Source: Bacteroidota bacterium (GTDB taxonomy: Bacteria > Bacteroidota > Bacteroidia > Bacteroidales > VadinHA17). Taken from it: 30,298 bases of DNA. The notes under the pieces are model-generated. The model worked only from the letters and a program-made list of their open reading frames with translations, searched no databases and was not told where the DNA came from. Below, piece after piece: positions 22,601 to 29,765 of this stretch. Numbering within the stretch: the stretch's first letter is position 1; each line of letters opens with the position of its first letter. The stretch spans positions 1 through 30,298 of the forward strand of contig DAOVQI010000002.1 of the NCBI GenBank assembly GCA_030628785.1, in the 5' to 3' direction. Position numbers and translations under genes: made by a program.

Positions 22601-24008
22601 CATGTGTTCGAAATACTTCAGAAAGGACACAACACGGATGAATGAACTTGAGGTAATTAAAAGGCTTGGGGATTTCATCTGTTTGTCAATAGAGGATCTT
22701 CGGGATTCTGAACTGATCACCAAATATGGCCACCTCTATCGCTATTCCTGTTTAATCCTGGATCCTTCAGGAAACGATTTGTTTAAAAGTGTCAGCCTCA
22801 ATGACAAGGATAAACTGTTGAAATGGCTTGATATTGAGGAGAAAATGAAAAAGATGTTGTTAGTAGGGCCTGAAAAATACGGGAACTACCGAAGTCAAAT
22901 CGATCTTGCTGAAGCCATGAGTAATACGATGCCAATGTCTGCTATAAGTGTCTATAAAGAGCAATTTGAGATCTTTCCCAATGATCTGGATATTATCAAG
23001 AAACTGGGTGAGCAATACCTCAATTTGAAAGATGCTGACGAGGCCATTAAATATTTTCACCGGGAATTGGAAATTGAATCAGATTATAATAGCGAATTAC
23101 TTGATAATATGATCGATGCATATCTTCAATTGGGCAGGGAACGCGAACTGAAATCGTGGTTTGATGATCAAATCCAAGCAAATGAGAAGAATGACTCCAT
23201 CCAGGCAACACTTTACAGATCGTATAGTGAACTGTCTGAAATTCTTATGGACTCAACGAAGGCCAGGGAATATGCATTACAGGCAATCCGGATTAATCCT
23301 GATGATTACAGGTCATACACCCAATTGGGAAGATTATTGTACTATTCAGGCAAATATGCGGACGCGAGAAAATATCTAGCCATGGCCACCAAGAACAAGA
23401 ATATAGAGGAAGCTGCCTCTGCACACTTATACATGGCTTTTATAGCGGATTGTCTCGGTGAAATTAATGAGAAGCAAAGAAACTTGTACATTGCCCTAGA
23501 GAAATCTCCATACCTATTTTACTCTTTAGCGACCAGGTATCTAAATCGTCCGCTTTATCAGTACCCGGGTTTTATTGCACTCCTCTTAAAAATATGCAGT
23601 GATGGGAACAGAGTTGTAAATGATGTTGATTTCAATGCATATTATGCTCAGATTATTGCTGATTATGGAAATGATCTTGATCTGGCCCTTCAGTTGATTA
23701 ATGAGAGCGTTAAGAAAGAACCCGAATCCTGGTATTTTCTTAATGTAAAAGCCTGGGTTTTATACAGAATGGGGCAATATGCTGAAGCGGACAAAACAAT
23801 TACACAATATATGCAAAACGAAGGGAACCAGTATATTGAATTGTCTATCTCAACAGTATACCATATCGGAAAAATAAAAATGGCCGTCGGGGATTCTATC
23901 CAGGGACTTGAATATCTGAGGAAAGCACAAAAATTCAGAGATGTTAATGTAAATCCAATGGATGAATTTATTGTGGAGGATGTAAAATCAATTCTGGGTT
24001 TAAATTAG
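19656..24008 (+). CDS. Large HEPN-TM-TPR-thioredoxin-like-TPR protein
   Basis: 1450 aa. Residues 1-150 are a helical domain with NKVNVVRNAQVHAGKA; R111-N-x3-H116 fits the HEPN Rx4-6H motif. A helical region follows to about 380, then one transmembrane helix at 383-403 (LYPVIGMATVLIAIIIYLIW). From about 420 to 700 are TPRs (AIEYYQKGIEIYPDNLGGYT, ALEMLDKALEINPDN). Three thioredoxin-like modules follow: about 715-800 (ALAQKEDKPILAEFCDHKNN), 846-950 (GFPIMVLASNENSSHSRKLL, with RIFPSILFFGKDG carrying the cis-Pro position), and 961-1065 (NIFMCSKYFRKDTTR). None has a CxxC, so they are probably binding rather than redox modules. A second TPR block runs from about 1080 to the end. The topology predicts a cytoplasmic HEPN and an external TPR/Trx part, or the reverse. 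Single gene with its own spacers on both sides. Function unknown; a membrane-spanning sensor coupled to a HEPN effector is an inference. Confidence 0.8.
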   Translation: MFRTFGEKLKDIEIFYESKDYNNVVVETAKLMEQALGYLFKNFHRTLKTPKERLKFLDFEKQNDEKYSVFIKKPTIGVALGFYNSLLKYCPDHKWLNPDLKSAINKVNVVRNAQVHAGKAAVTDGEAGEVIDAAEMFLKGTEIYELPVEDVGFPLKYYLVYTSIQEKFKKGETESDFRKIISDASKLIPDLLNSVFNKVYPFLPIADKEKLNQLHPKTLGAKSKEISLKYFIEIFDEIKLFDRIENGNNLKRSLQSISKEGKEIYSRRETRHHVSILEIIFNFIHNKNLDHFLEFADAVKKKYLEDNQINETDRIILTDRAKELGISGSVAETIENTVVRTIETELILFQTLHEDKIADEKVEIGKEEKEVAERRGIRIKKSYLYPVIGMATVLIAIIIYLIWPKSDFPAYERAFLKGQQLKFVKKSKKARSLTDVRANALYIWGSYANNDHFMLEEITREYQRLLKMNPESPEAHFYLGEVYFFAYADSYENELMDSAWILINKAREMGLKTFDVDNIRRSMFSYLGIAPLAIKAADELIKDYSENPDAWNLTGSVYLSQVYDTLKAIEYYQKGIEIYPDNLGGYTGLARIYTAQREFDLALEMLDKALEINPDNGSIAYSYKELFIRSERFNEAAEFFEDIIKKYNLKHVDFYSVLADFYVQQYDTARARAFIEASLDKYPEDLDLLYSLDELRSITRLEAEESDPTTNQKVIWLEDLEEAKALAQKEDKPILAEFCDHKNNYWFRWMNRDVYSDSLVQVMLSRFIPVRLYENTNPGIFKEYEIDNAYHDLKIISADGVKLEDLERYIEFPNVLLSMLKKGLRKHNRYQLGKILNSETFNEVSNFEAARLISEAKGFPIMVLASNENSSHSRKLLNETLTDPIFISEFNNLVYLQISPERQQNLVETWNIRIFPSILFFGKDGEIIHESYGYKTPESLAGMVRKVKETYSRGDIFEPEINWLFNLEEAKTAALVEQKNIFMCSKYFRKDTTRMNELEVIKRLGDFICLSIEDLRDSELITKYGHLYRYSCLILDPSGNDLFKSVSLNDKDKLLKWLDIEEKMKKMLLVGPEKYGNYRSQIDLAEAMSNTMPMSAISVYKEQFEIFPNDLDIIKKLGEQYLNLKDADEAIKYFHRELEIESDYNSELLDNMIDAYLQLGRERELKSWFDDQIQANEKNDSIQATLYRSYSELSEILMDSTKAREYALQAIRINPDDYRSYTQLGRLLYYSGKYADARKYLAMATKNKNIEEAASAHLYMAFIADCLGEINEKQRNLYIALEKSPYLFYSLATRYLNRPLYQYPGFIALLLKICSDGNRVVNDVDFNAYYAQIIADYGNDLDLALQLINESVKKEPESWYFLNVKAWVLYRMGQYAEADKTITQYMQNEGNQYIELSISTVYHIGKIKMAVGDSIQGLEYLRKAQKFRDVNVNPMDEFIVEDVKSILGLN

Positions 24009-24023
24009 TAATTATTACTCAAC

Positions 24024-24064
24024 CCGTCGGACCGCAATCCCGATAGCTATCGGGAGGCGGACGG
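24024..24064. terminator. Nested hairpin behind the HEPN-TPR gene
   Basis: TCCCGAT/ATCGGGA with a 4-nt loop, inside CCGC/GCGG and CCGT/ACGG, 16 bp after the stop at 24008. There is no long T tract, so it may stop or protect the transcript rather than be a classic intrinsic terminator. The core is the same CCCGAT-type stem seen in repeat A. Confidence 0.45.
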
Positions 24065-24191
24065 AATTTGTTTATATGAGGTCACAAAATCCCAGTAAGA
24101 ACAATAGTATCTTATAACAGAGCCAAATAATTTTCTAAATATCTGTTTATTAGACGAAAAGGCAAGGTGTTTTAGATTTGAGTAACAAAAT

Positions 24192-24208
24192 TATCCGCTA
24201 AGCGGATA
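24192..24208. repeat. TATCCGCTAAGCGGATA palindrome abutting the stop of nSTAND copy 3
   Basis: A perfect 17-bp palindrome directly next to the stop codon (24209-24211) of the minus-strand gene. The same palindrome lies in the leader of this gene (28353-28408) and of copy 2 (11069-11085). Confidence 0.75.
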
Positions 24209-27200
24209 TTATTGCTCCAACAATTCTCTTACCTTTTCAACATTGGGATGGGTGATACCAGCTTTTTCAAGTTCATCAAGTTTATTCAGGATATATTCAC
24301 CGAAAGAAGTTTCGTTTACTATAGCATCCTTATGATCTTTAATTATTGATTCTGCCTCATCAAATTTGTCATTGAATAAATAGGCTAAAGCAAGTTTTGT
24401 ATAAATAATTTCTTCCTTCTTTAAATCGAGACCTTTCTTTACATTAATAAGTGCTTCTGAGTATTGTCCTGTAAATAATTGTGACAGTGATATATTGTTA
24501 TAACAAGCAGAAGCATCCTCTTTTACTTCTGCTTCAGGGAAATCCTCCATGATTTTCTCAAATAATAATATGGCTCTATGGTAATAATGAATCTTTATAC
24601 TATCATTATCAGCGTCAGAACCTTTAGTGTAGAAATAATCCGCTCCTTCCAAAAGATCGTCTTCATTATTGAGATTTATTAATTCATCAAATATTTTCTC
24701 TTGTTCATTTATATTTTTATCATCAGGGTTTAATTCCTGAATAGTTGTATAAATATCGTGAAGTTCAGTATAATACTTTGCTTTCTTTTGCTTTGATAAA
24801 AGCCTATTATAAAGACTTATAGCATTATTGAGATATTCAACTCTTTCATCTTTTTTCAAATTACCAGAAGCTTTATTATAATAATAAGCAGCTTCATAAA
24901 GTTCATCTTCATCACTTAATTTATACACATTCTTATTATCAAATATTCCATATTCAATTTTTTGATAAACACTTAAATTTTCATAATTATTTAATTTTTG
25001 AAATTCTTCTAAAGATGGTTTGACATCCCATAAACGGGCAGTTCTATCCCCTGAACCAGTCAATATTGACTTGCCATCAGGGGAATAAGCTACAGAAAAA
25101 ATAGAATATTCATGTCCTTTAAAAACCTGTAATAAATTCCCTTCCATATCCCATAATCTGGCAGTGTTATCCCGAGAACCTGTCAGTATTATCTTGCCAT
25201 CAGGGGAAAAGGCTATTGATAAAACTCTATCTTCATGTCCTTTGAATACTTGCAGCTCATTTCCTTGCAAATCCCATAAACGGGCAGTTCTATCATCTGA
25301 ACCAGTCAGTATTGTCTTGCCATCAGGGGAAAAGGCGACTGAATTAATCACAGATCCATGTCCCTTGAATACTTGCAACTCTTGTCCTTCCAAATCCCAT
25401 AATCGGGCAGTTCTATCACCTGAACCAGTCAATATTGTCTTGCCATCAGGAGAAAAGGTTATTGACCTAATAATTTCTGTATATCCTTTAAAAGTATGCA
25501 GCAAATTTCCTTTGTAATCCCATATGCAAATAAATTTATCAGATGTTGTAGTTATAAGAGAATATTCTTCAAATGGTATATACTTTCTTGAAGATGTTGC
25601 GATTGTTTTTCCGTTTGGTGAAAAAGCAATTAAAAAAGGATAATGATCATATTCTTTTAGAAAGCTGATAAAATTTCCATTCAAATCCCATAAACTGGCT
25701 ATATTATCAGGGGAGCTAGTTAAAATGGTTTTGCCATCAGGGGAAAAGGCTACTGAATTAATCCGATCTTCATGTCCTTTGAATACCTGTATTTGATTTC
25801 CCTCAAGATCCCATATTAGGGCAGTGTTATCCCAAGAACCAGTCAATATTATCTTGCCATCAGGGGAAAAGGCTACTGAAGTAATTAAATCTTCATGTCC
25901 TTTGAATACCTGTAATTGATTTCCTTCCAAATCCCATAAACGAGCTGTCCTATCCCAAGACCCAGTCAATATAAACCTGCCATCAGGGGAAAAGGCTACT
26001 GAATAAATCACAGATCCATGTCCCTTGAATACTTGCAACTCTTGTCCTTCCAAATCCCATAATCGGGCAGTTCTATCACCTGAACCAGTCAATATTGTCT
26101 TGCCATCAGGGGAAAAGGCGACTGAAATAATCCGATCTTCATGTCCTTTGAATGCTTGCCGCTCATTTCCTTGCAAATCCCATAAACGGGCAGTTATCTC
26201 ACCACCAGTCAAAATTGTCTTGCCATCAGGGGAAAAGGCTGCTGAAGTGATATAAGATTCATGTCCCTTGAATACTTGCAGCTCTTTTCCTTGCAAATCC
26301 CATAAACGGGCAGTTCTCTCACCACCAGTCAAAATTGTCTTGCCATCAGGGGAAAAGGCGACTGAATTAATCCGATATTCATGTCCTTTGAATACTTGTA
26401 ACTTATTTCCTACCAAATCCCATAAACAGGCAGTTTCATCTGATGAACCTGTTAGGATATTCTTACCATCTGGAGAAAAAGTCACTGAATAAATAATCCC
26501 TTTATGACCTTTAAAAACCTGTAACTCATTTCCGTCCAAATCCCATAGACGGGCGGTATGATCATATGAACCAGTCAATATTGACTTACCATCAGGGGAA
26601 AAGGCTACTGAAGAAATCGAATTTTCATGACTGCCAACAATTTTGTAAAAATTATTATCATAATATATTCTTATGATATTATCCTGAATGTCTTCATTTG
26701 TTGAATCAAGACTTAATGCATATTCTGCCAGACGCAAAGCAATTGTTGGATCATTTACGGCTACTTCTTTGGCTCTGAAGTTAAAATTATTTGCCTGGGC
26801 TTTATTCTTTTCTATTACTGCTTTTCCTCTCTCATTTAAAGCCCAAATTGTAAATCCAGATAAAACAATTATCAATGCTATTGCTGCTGCAACTGCAATG
26901 TTTCTCCTTCTTCTTCTTGCCTTTTGTATTTCTTTTTTACTGTTCTCAATAAACCTTTCTAATTGTCGATTAAGGAAGAGTTTATTTTCATAGGGAGCTA
27001 TATATTCAAGATCGTCAACACTCAACAATTTTTTTCTTTTTTCAAAGTTGCTGTATGCACTATCAATGAATTGCCGAACCTCAAGCAATTCCTTCTCTAC
27101 CAATGTGATCTTTTCATATATTTTAGTTGCCAGACCGTCATGCCTTAGCTCATATCTTCCATTTTCATCCTTGTCTCTTAATATTCTAAGATTAACAAAC

Positions 27201-27559
27201 TTCTGGATAAGATCTTTGAGGGTATCAGGTGATATTTCCTTCCCAAGTGCCCTTGAAAAATCAATTACTTCTTCTTCTGTGATCTGTCTCCTTGTTCCTT
27301 TTATTGATACAAAGGATTTTAAGATTACCAGACCAATATCGGGGTCTTCCAATTGGCTTATTTGTTCTTCTAAAAAACTTCCTAATAAATCGCTAACATC
27401 ACCGATCTGATTTAGAAGTGCATGATTAAAAACACCCCCCTTAGCCCCCCTTGGTAGGGGGGAATGATCTGTGCTTTTTTTAAATTCTTCTGCTTCGGAG
27501 GAAGCACTTTTATTCCCCTCTTGAGAGGGGTGTCCGACGGCTTGCCCTGTGAAATAACT
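24209..27559 (-). CDS. C-terminal part of nSTAND copy 3: transmembrane helix, 13 WD40 repeats, TPR-like tail
   Basis: Open frame after the internal stop, without a credible start. In order: linker with SPLPRGAKGGVF, the helix GDVSDLLGSFLEEQ, GRYELRHDGLATKIYEK, a transmembrane helix after a basic run R-R-R-R-R (AVAAAIALIIVLSGFTIWAL, about residue 477-497 of the full chain), a short helical stretch (DPTIALRLAEYALSLD), then 13 WD40 units of mostly 41 aa (SVAFSPDGKTILTGS, ARLWDLEGN, ELQVFKGHE). Unit 9 is degenerate and longer (about 56 aa). A TPR-like tail (EALINVKKGLDLKKEE) ends the protein. The blades are far more regular than in copies 1 and 2 and would form one or two propellers. The tail is absent from the other copies. 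Confidence 0.85.
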   Translation of the reverse strand, partial: SYFTGQAVGHPSQEGNKSASSEAEEFKKSTDHSPLPRGAKGGVFNHALLNQIGDVSDLLGSFLEEQISQLEDPDIGLVILKSFVSIKGTRRQITEEEVIDFSRALGKEISPDTLKDLIQKFVNLRILRDKDENGRYELRHDGLATKIYEKITLVEKELLEVRQFIDSAYSNFEKRKKLLSVDDLEYIAPYENKLFLNRQLERFIENSKKEIQKARRRRRNIAVAAAIALIIVLSGFTIWALNERGKAVIEKNKAQANNFNFRAKEVAVNDPTIALRLAEYALSLDSTNEDIQDNIIRIYYDNNFYKIVGSHENSISSVAFSPDGKSILTGSYDHTARLWDLDGNELQVFKGHKGIIYSVTFSPDGKNILTGSSDETACLWDLVGNKLQVFKGHEYRINSVAFSPDGKTILTGGERTARLWDLQGKELQVFKGHESYITSAAFSPDGKTILTGGEITARLWDLQGNERQAFKGHEDRIISVAFSPDGKTILTGSGDRTARLWDLEGQELQVFKGHGSVIYSVAFSPDGRFILTGSWDRTARLWDLEGNQLQVFKGHEDLITSVAFSPDGKIILTGSWDNTALIWDLEGNQIQVFKGHEDRINSVAFSPDGKTILTSSPDNIASLWDLNGNFISFLKEYDHYPFLIAFSPNGKTIATSSRKYIPFEEYSLITTTSDKFICIWDYKGNLLHTFKGYTEIIRSITFSPDGKTILTGSGDRTARLWDLEGQELQVFKGHGSVINSVAFSPDGKTILTGSDDRTARLWDLQGNELQVFKGHEDRVLSIAFSPDGKIILTGSRDNTARLWDMEGNLLQVFKGHEYSIFSVAYSPDGKSILTGSGDRTARLWDVKPSLEEFQKLNNYENLSVYQKIEYGIFDNKNVYKLSDEDELYEAAYYYNKASGNLKKDERVEYLNNAISLYNRLLSKQKKAKYYTELHDIYTTIQELNPDDKNINEQEKIFDELINLNNEDDLLEGADYFYTKGSDADNDSIKIHYYHRAILLFEKIMEDFPEAEVKEDASACYNNISLSQLFTGQYSEALINVKKGLDLKKEEIIYTKLALAYLFNDKFDEAESIIKDHKDAIVNETSFGEYILNKLDELEKAGITHPNVEKVRELLEQ
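25020..26640. repeat. DNA-level tandem array of WD40 units
   Basis: About 13 units of roughly 123 bp, coding on the minus strand; on the plus strand each shows CTTGCCATCAGGGGAAAAGG and ATCCCATAA. Units are close to identical in DNA. The 105 bases at 25346-25450 and 26006-26110 match exactly, offset 660 bp, so units have been duplicated or converted recently. Confidence 0.9.
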
Positions 27560-28333
27560 TTATTCCGCGTCAGCGGATTTCACCGGGGAGGAGGACGGGG
27601 TGTGTAATTGTGAAAGCCTGTACATCTTATCCAATAACACCTGTAAATAGGTTAGTTCTACCTCGGTACTTTCCGGGCTTAGTTTTCCTAGGATTGTCTC
27701 TGCCAATCCCTCTTCAACCTCAATCCCATGAACCTTGCAAGGTTCTTCAATAACCTGCTTAGCATTAACCCATGTCATTTTCTCTATACGTATCCTGTTA
27801 GCCAGAAACGTGGGAATCTCTCTCTCAAATTCAATGACCCAGGCGAGGTATTCATCCCGAACAACAAATATTAATCTGCACTGAATATCAGCATCGACTA
27901 TCTCCTTAATGTCTTTAATAAATTCTTGTCTTTCTTCCTTTGACCCGAAGATGAATAGTTCCTCGAACTGGTCGAAGATCAGGTATATGGGCTTAAAGTG
28001 GTCAAGGTAGAGTGACTGCAGTTGCTTAACCAGGTGCTTATCCCCTTGCTTAACCTTTGTTAAAGTAAACTTGGAAATCCCCTCCCAGAGACTGGTATTA
28101 ATGTCAGTGCCTCTCCTTATGTTTATCGGGAGCCAATCACTGTCTTCAAACTTATTGGAAAGACCACATTGAATGAGCGAGGACTTACCGGTACCAGACA
28201 CTCCAGATACAAGTAGAATTTTGCTCTCAAAGACTTTTTGATAAAGTTCTTCTATCTCTCTGTCCCTGCCAAAGAAGATGTCTCGGTCTTCCTTGGTGTA
28301 GCTATCGAGAAACTTAAAAGGGCTCTTAGGCAT
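27560..28333 (-). CDS. N-terminal NTPase part of nSTAND copy 3
   Basis: 257 aa up to the internal stop. It starts MPKSPFKFLDSYTKEDRDIF, aligned with copies 1 and 2. Walker A is GVSGTGKSS at 44-52, Walker B-like YLIFDQFEELF follows, then CRLIFVVRDEYLAWV. Compared with copies 1 and 2 it lacks the palindromic insert of site 1 (a short KVKQGDKHLVKQLQ segment instead) and is more diverged. On its own it would hold the nucleotide-binding core but none of the helical, membrane or sensor parts, so it is unlikely to work alone as a switch. Its leader is shared with the divergent PycTM gene 304 bp away. Confidence 0.75.
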   Translation of the reverse strand: MPKSPFKFLDSYTKEDRDIFFGRDREIEELYQKVFESKILLVSGVSGTGKSSLIQCGLSNKFEDSDWLPINIRRGTDINTSLWEGISKFTLTKVKQGDKHLVKQLQSLYLDHFKPIYLIFDQFEELFIFGSKEERQEFIKDIKEIVDADIQCRLIFVVRDEYLAWVIEFEREIPTFLANRIRIEKMTWVNAKQVIEEPCKVHGIEVEEGLAETILGKLSPESTEVELTYLQVLLDKMYRLSQLHTPSSSPVKSADAE

Positions 28334-28637
28334 TTTATTTTGGTATTTAATTTATCCGCTTAGCGGTTCTTGCCAAAGGCATTCCCTTGGGAAAACCGCT
28401 TAGCGGATACTTGATTTGTAATTATATAAAATTACATAAATAAATGAATAGAAGTCAAATTAACATGAATATTCAAATCAATTAAATGTTGGAGAATAAC
28501 TTATTTATCCTGAAGGAGGGATTCATCGGAAAAAATGTTTAGATTATTAACAAAAATAATTTCAATTAATTTCTTAAATTTAAAACTTAGAGATACTTGA
28601 TTTTTTCTTAACAAACTCCTATAAAATACCCAAAACA
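28334..28637. promoter_or_regulatory. Shared divergent spacer of nSTAND copy 3 and PycTM, with expanded palindrome
   Basis: Holds the leaders of both genes. At 28353-28408 CCGCTTAGCGG occurs twice (28356-28366 and 28396-28406) around a small hairpin (CCAAAGG / CCCTTGG). The homologous leader of copy 2 has only one such palindrome. The part 28331-28475 is homologous to 11107-11001. The right half (28476-28637) is AT-rich with no clear motif. Promoters for both strands must lie here, but none is convincing. Confidence 0.55.
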
Positions 28638-29198
28638 ATGGAAAAAACAGACAATGCAAAACCTAAAAAAAAGGGCAAAGGAAGGGGTAGGGATACTTTA
28701 TACAGGATTACCCTTCGTAATCAGATTAATCTTATTTCAATAGCAGATCAAAAAGCTAATATAATTATTGGTATAAATGCAGTAATTATTTCGTTGGTTA
28801 TTGCAATACTCGGATCGGGGTTGGGAATTGCAGGCAGCGGGCTTTTTGAGATAGCAACCCTCCCTGTCCCTTTAATTATACTTATGTTATTTTGTTTGGC
28901 CTCAGGAGTATATTCTATTATTGCAGCCAAACCTGTCAAACCCAAACCAAAGCAAGAGAAGGAGGGCATTATGTATTCCAGTAATATAGATACAATGAGT
29001 ATTGATGAATATCTGAATAGTTTGAATGAAATATTGGAATCGAAAAATGATTTTTATGAAAACTTAAATATTGATATGTACTTCCAGGGCAAATCTATTA
29101 ACCGCAAATATAAACTGCTTCGTTTTGCTTATACTATATTCTTGATCGGACTAATTATTAGTGTAGCTTCTTTTTTAATAATGTTTTTTGCCAGTTGA
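28638..29198 (+). CDS. PycTM-like (DUF5706) membrane effector protein
   Basis: 186 aa. After a basic N-terminus (residues 8-18, K/G/R-rich) it has LYRITLRNQINLISIADQKA at 21-40, running into a first transmembrane helix (NIIIGINAVIISLVIAILGS, 41-60). This is the signature of the DUF5706/PycTM family, the membrane effector of Pycsar anti-phage systems, in which cCMP or cUMP made by a PycC cyclase triggers membrane damage. A second helix is at 76-96 (PVPLIILMLFCLASGVYSII), then a cytoplasmic part with KPVKPKPKQEKEG, and a third helix at 162-184 (FAYTIFLIGLIISVASFLIM). Size is normal for the stand-alone effector. No pyrimidine cyclase lies in the window. Instead it is divergent from nSTAND copy 3, and a decayed copy stands in the same position before copy 2. 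Start ATG 28638 follows a purine-rich leader. Confidence 0.8.
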   Translation: MEKTDNAKPKKKGKGRGRDTLYRITLRNQINLISIADQKANIIIGINAVIISLVIAILGSGLGIAGSGLFEIATLPVPLIILMLFCLASGVYSIIAAKPVKPKPKQEKEGIMYSSNIDTMSIDEYLNSLNEILESKNDFYENLNIDMYFQGKSINRKYKLLRFAYTIFLIGLIISVASFLIMFFAS

Positions 29199-29340
29199 TT
29201 ACACTTTCATTGAGGAACATTCACCGCGTAAAGCTTTTGTGGTATGTAATGAAAGAGAAGAGAGAGTTCATGAACAAATACGAATAATCCCGTATAGAAA
29301 ATTTTTATCTGATTTATGGGAAGGCAAAATTATAAAGTGA
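29191..29340 (+). pseudogene. C-terminal remnant of a DUF4143-type AAA ATPase
   Basis: A 49-codon frame, +1 relative to the end of the PycTM gene and overlapping it by 8 bp, reads YTFIEEHSPRKAFVVCNERE, then RIIPYRKFLSDLWEGKIIK and stop. This is the usual C-terminal end of AAA ATPases with a DUF4143 domain (E-x-x-P-(R/K)-K-A-x-V-V-C-N-E and W-x-x-F-L-x-x-L-W-x-G-x-I-I). The rest of that gene, about 350 codons, is absent, so it is a fragment cut off by the PycTM gene. The same fragment, shorter, is in the decayed copy at 10880-10930. Confidence 0.65.
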
Positions 29341-29544
29341 TTTTGTCTGATGTGACGCTTATCGCCGTATTGCTGCCCGGGGTGGCACGATCACTCACCC
29401 TGCCAGGGTATTTATTCACATTAAGATAACGGTTTTTATAGGTTGTGCGAAAGCGGACATAATGGTATCGGCACCGAACATTTTTTATCTAAAAATTTGA
29501 TCTCCAAAACGTTTTCCTATTGAATTTTAGCATTTTAAGATTTT

Positions 29545-29560
29545 TGGCATGAAAAATGCA
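29545..29560 (+). promoter_or_regulatory. Sigma-54 type promoter
   Basis: TGGCATGAAAAATGCA matches the RpoN consensus (TGGCACG-N4-TTGCA/T) at all but two positions, with GG (29546-29547) and GC (29558-29559) exactly 10 bp apart. The expected start is near 29571, about 30 bp before the ATG of the 54-aa gene. No activator-binding site could be named in 29341-29544, where no gene was seen. Confidence 0.6.
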
Positions 29561-29600
29561 ATATATTTTGTGAAAGAGAAATCAATCAGGAGGAAAAAAA

Positions 29601-29765
29601 ATGGAAGCAATTTTAAACAAGGAATTCTTTTACGAAGAGCGGTTTAAAGTTGCCAGCGATTACATCGGGAAGATCGTTGAGCTTAAAAAGCAAAATACAC
29701 CTAATGCTTTAAATAAGATTATGTCAATTAAACGACTCATCAGGGCTATGTATAATGTAAGGTAA
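29601..29765 (+). CDS. Small 54-aa protein with strong ribosome-binding site
   Basis: 54 codons: MEAILNKEFFYEERFKVASD, then YIGKIVELKKQNTPNALNKI, then MSIKRLIRAMYNVR and TAA. Charged, helical, no signal or membrane segment. A Shine-Dalgarno AGGAGG sits at 29589-29594, 6 bp before the ATG. That is unusual among the genes here, which otherwise lack one. Upstream is a sigma-54-like promoter and downstream an intrinsic terminator, so it looks like a complete single-gene transcription unit. I do not recognise the family; a small regulator or stress protein is possible. Confidence 0.65.
   Translation: MEAILNKEFFYEERFKVASDYIGKIVELKKQNTPNALNKIMSIKRLIRAMYNVR

Larger units (their letters stand above)
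24209..28333 (-). pseudogene. nSTAND-TM-WD40-TPR gene, copy 3, interrupted by one in-frame stop
   Basis: The frame from ATG 28333 to the stop at 24209-24211 is continuous over 1375 codons except for one TAA (27560-27562 on the plus strand as TTA). Both parts are in the same frame, and the sequence after the stop (KSTDHSPLPRGAKGG, then GDVSDLLGSFLEEQ) continues the alignment to copies 1 and 2, so this is one gene. The stop lies in the palindrome-rich linker: GTGAAAT (27549-27555) pairs with ATTTCAC (27578-27584) around CCGC/GCGG (27565-27576), and the TAA is inside that element. The downstream half has no start of its own: the first usable codon (TTG 27352) encodes the Leu of the conserved Q-L-E-D-P-D-I-G-L motif. 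Possibilities are a recent pseudogene, stop readthrough, two-chain expression, or a sequence error. The rest of both halves looks intact. Confidence 0.8.

Noticed and set aside
25164..26492. Plus-strand open frames across the WD40 region
   Set aside because: They are antisense shadows of the repeat-coding strand, with repetitive S-H-K-R-A-V-L-S motifs caused by the repeats alone.
24209..26640. Evenly spaced repeats that could suggest a CRISPR array
   Set aside because: The 123-bp period is the length of a WD40 unit, the frame is open throughout, and the conserved parts encode blade motifs.
27350..27352. TTG as the start of a separate WD40 gene
   Set aside because: It encodes the Leu of a motif conserved in all three paralogues, and upstream codons continue the alignment to the internal stop.
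28638..29198. Complete Pycsar system
   Set aside because: Only the PycTM-type effector is visible; no pyrimidine cyclase gene is present in the window.
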